From an uncultured Chlorobiaceae bacterium (GTDB lineage: Bacteria; Bacteroidota; Chlorobiia; Chlorobiales; Chlorobiaceae), in contig CAIPKT010000149.1 of assembly GCA_903865705.1 (NCBI GenBank), forward strand, positions 1-34,870: a stretch of 34,870 nucleotides of DNA, given 5' to 3'. The translations under genes were made by a program, and so were the position numbers. Numbering within the stretch: position 1 is the first letter of the stretch; every line of letters starts with the position of its first letter. Shown piece by piece: positions 33,706 to 34,870 of this stretch. Below the pieces are notes generated by a model. It saw only the letters and a list, made by a program, of their open reading frames with translations, ran no database searches and had not been told where the DNA came from.

Positions 33706-34870
33706 TCAATCAATTCCATATATTTCTTTTATTTTCATATCACGATCAAAAACAAAAAATATCCTATTAAATTTGACACTAACTTTTTTCCGAATAGTGC
33801 CTAAATATTCAAATCTTGTAAATAAGATGTATGTTGATTCGTCTTGCCTTTCAATATTAATAATTTTGTTTTTCGAATAAGCAGTTATGCCCCAGACATA
33901 CTGAATTTTGTTATAGATTTGTTCAGAAGTAGGACTCAAAATATCCCAATATCTGCTCATGTTCGTGGATAAATATTTAGTTATACCAGCAATATCTCTG
34001 TTATCTTCAGCTTCTACAAAGCTTCTGATAATACTGGCGTATTCGTTACTGTCTTGATCAGGGATAGGGCTGTAAACTTCTGCAGGGGCCTCAGCAGGTG
34101 CTGCTGGCGCCTCTGGTGCCTCAACCGGATATTCAGCGGCAGGCGCTGCGGGTGCCTCGACTGGCGCTTCTACAGGTGCCTCTTGTTTACTGCGGCTATT
34201 CAAGCTCAATACCCCAATTAATAAAAACACAAGAAGCATGACAAGTAAAATTAGTCCTGAATGCAGAGAATGATCTTCAGGAGGAGTAATCTTAGGTCGC
34301 GGTTGCGGAGGTGACGGTGCATGTATCGCCCGCATAAAGTCGTTACAGTTCCGATACCGATCTCCCTTCTCTTTTGACGTTGCTTTGTCCACAATCCTCT
34401 GCATCTTTTCCGAGACATACTCATAAGTACTCTTCATCCTCGGTAACGGCTCTTTGACAATCTTGACCTGTACCTCAAATTCCGAATCCGTCTCCAAATC
34501 GTAGGGCGCTTTGCCGGTCAGCATCTGATATAACAGCACTCCCAATGAGTAAATATCTGTCCTCTCATCAACCTCCCGACCATTCACCTGCTCAGGGCTC
34601 ATATAGGCCAGGGTTCCCATACGAATACCTGTCTTGGTATGCAGTGTACTGCTGCTTCCAGCGGCTATTTTTGCAATACCGAAATCGACAACCTTGACTT
34701 GCTTCCCTTTGGTAATGAGGATGTTTGATGGCTTGATATCGCGGTGAATCACCTCATTGTCATGCGCATAAGCAAATGCCTCCAGCAACTGGCAAAAGAG
34801 TTCTTTAGCTTCCTCTTCCGGAATCGGGCCTTTTTCTTTTGCGATATACTCCTCAAGAGTTACTCCTTCA
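33706..34870 (-). CDS. Membrane Ser/Thr protein kinase, 5' end beyond window, distinct C-terminal domain
   Basis: The frame is open to the window edge. The ORF track starts at an internal TTG; the real start lies past 34870. From EGVTLEEYIAKEKG onward it matches the other kinase almost residue for residue: HRDIKPSN, DFGIAK, MSPEQVNG. A membrane helix (LILLVMLLVFLLIGVLSL) and the same APVEAPVEAPAAP repeats follow. The tail then diverges into a folded-looking domain of about 110 residues (YASIIRSFVEAEDNRDIAGI, later FNRIFFVFDRDMKIKEIYGI). Its helix-then-strands pattern with charged loops resembles an NTF2/SnoaL-like domain; that is a tentative reading. No SUMF gene follows, only about 240 bases to the next kinase gene. 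This copy may therefore carry its own sensor instead of a separate one. Confidence 0.88.
   Translation of the reverse strand, partial: EGVTLEEYIAKEKGPIPEEEAKELFCQLLEAFAYAHDNEVIHRDIKPSNILITKGKQVKVVDFGIAKIAAGSSSTLHTKTGIRMGTLAYMSPEQVNGREVDERTDIYSLGVLLYQMLTGKAPYDLETDSEFEVQVKIVKEPLPRMKSTYEYVSEKMQRIVDKATSKEKGDRYRNCNDFMRAIHAPSPPQPRPKITPPEDHSLHSGLILLVMLLVFLLIGVLSLNSRSKQEAPVEAPVEAPAAPAAEYPVEAPEAPAAPAEAPAEVYSPIPDQDSNEYASIIRSFVEAEDNRDIAGITKYLSTNMSRYWDILSPTSEQIYNKIQYVWGITAYSKNKIINIERQDESTYILFTRFEYLGTIRKKVSVKFNRIFFVFDRDMKIKEIYGID

Noticed and set aside
32430-34195. Ala/Pro/Glu-coding repeats as a possible CRISPR or minisatellite array
   Set aside because: The repeats are short, in frame and inside two kinase genes, without spacers; they encode low-complexity extracytoplasmic tails.
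30147-34870. Template repeat or reverse transcriptase for the DGR-like regions
   Set aside because: I looked for a third copy of the AGCCGACCGACAGTA block and for an RT-like ORF with a YxDD motif in the track; neither is in the window.

Overview
The window looks like the chromosome of a green sulfur bacterium (Chlorobiaceae, Chlorobium/Pelodictyon-like). This is inferred from the gene set, not from a search. A class I fumarase sits in a likely operon with a biotin-dependent pyruvate carboxylase/oxaloacetate decarboxylase subunit, as expected where the TCA cycle runs reductively, and the mix of housekeeping genes and codon style fit. No rRNA, tRNA or CRISPR array was seen.

Layout. (1) 1-3953, minus: usp, class I fumarase, then a carboxyltransferase-biotin subunit that runs off the left edge. 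(2) 4140-6592: an APH-like/P-loop kinase fusion (plus) facing a membrane-bound ferritin-VIT1 protein (minus). (3) 6649-10810, minus: htpG, a NeuB-family sugar acid synthase without its SAF domain, a KdsC-like phosphatase, a terminator and inorganic pyrophosphatase. (4) 10939-13782, minus: a polar amino acid ABC transporter. Its ATPase carries an RsbW-like C-terminal tail, and its binding protein is circularly permuted. (5) 14097-15686, plus: prfC.

(6) 15991-25709, minus, is an accessory defence block. A tight three-gene operon encodes a type III-like restriction subunit, a beta-class N6-adenine methyltransferase, and a UvrD-like helicase with an N-terminal RelE-like domain. A small unknown ORF and a DUF3800 protein follow. 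(7) 25915-27362: an SRAP-family protein and a UmuD homologue are divergent, and a fragment after umuD looks like the tail of a lost umuC. (8) 27444-29257: an AT-rich lipoprotein gene and a class 3 lipase gene. (9) 29689-30221: nfeD, then a slipin/QmcA-type SPFH gene cut off after about 25 codons.

(10) 30334-34870, minus: a repeated module of a Ser/Thr kinase gene followed by a secreted SUMF/FGE-fold (C-type-lectin-like) gene. The two SUMF genes are alike except in a stretch of about 100 bp at the 3' end. There the differences fall mostly in first and second codon positions and are compatible with a template rich in AAC codons. That is the signature of diversity-generating retroelement (DGR) variable regions. 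No reverse transcriptase or template repeat was found in the window, so the mutagenic machinery would have to lie outside it. One kinase copy is an internal-deletion remnant, and another carries a different extracytoplasmic domain. This membrane-kinase/secreted-variable-protein array is the most interesting part of the window.
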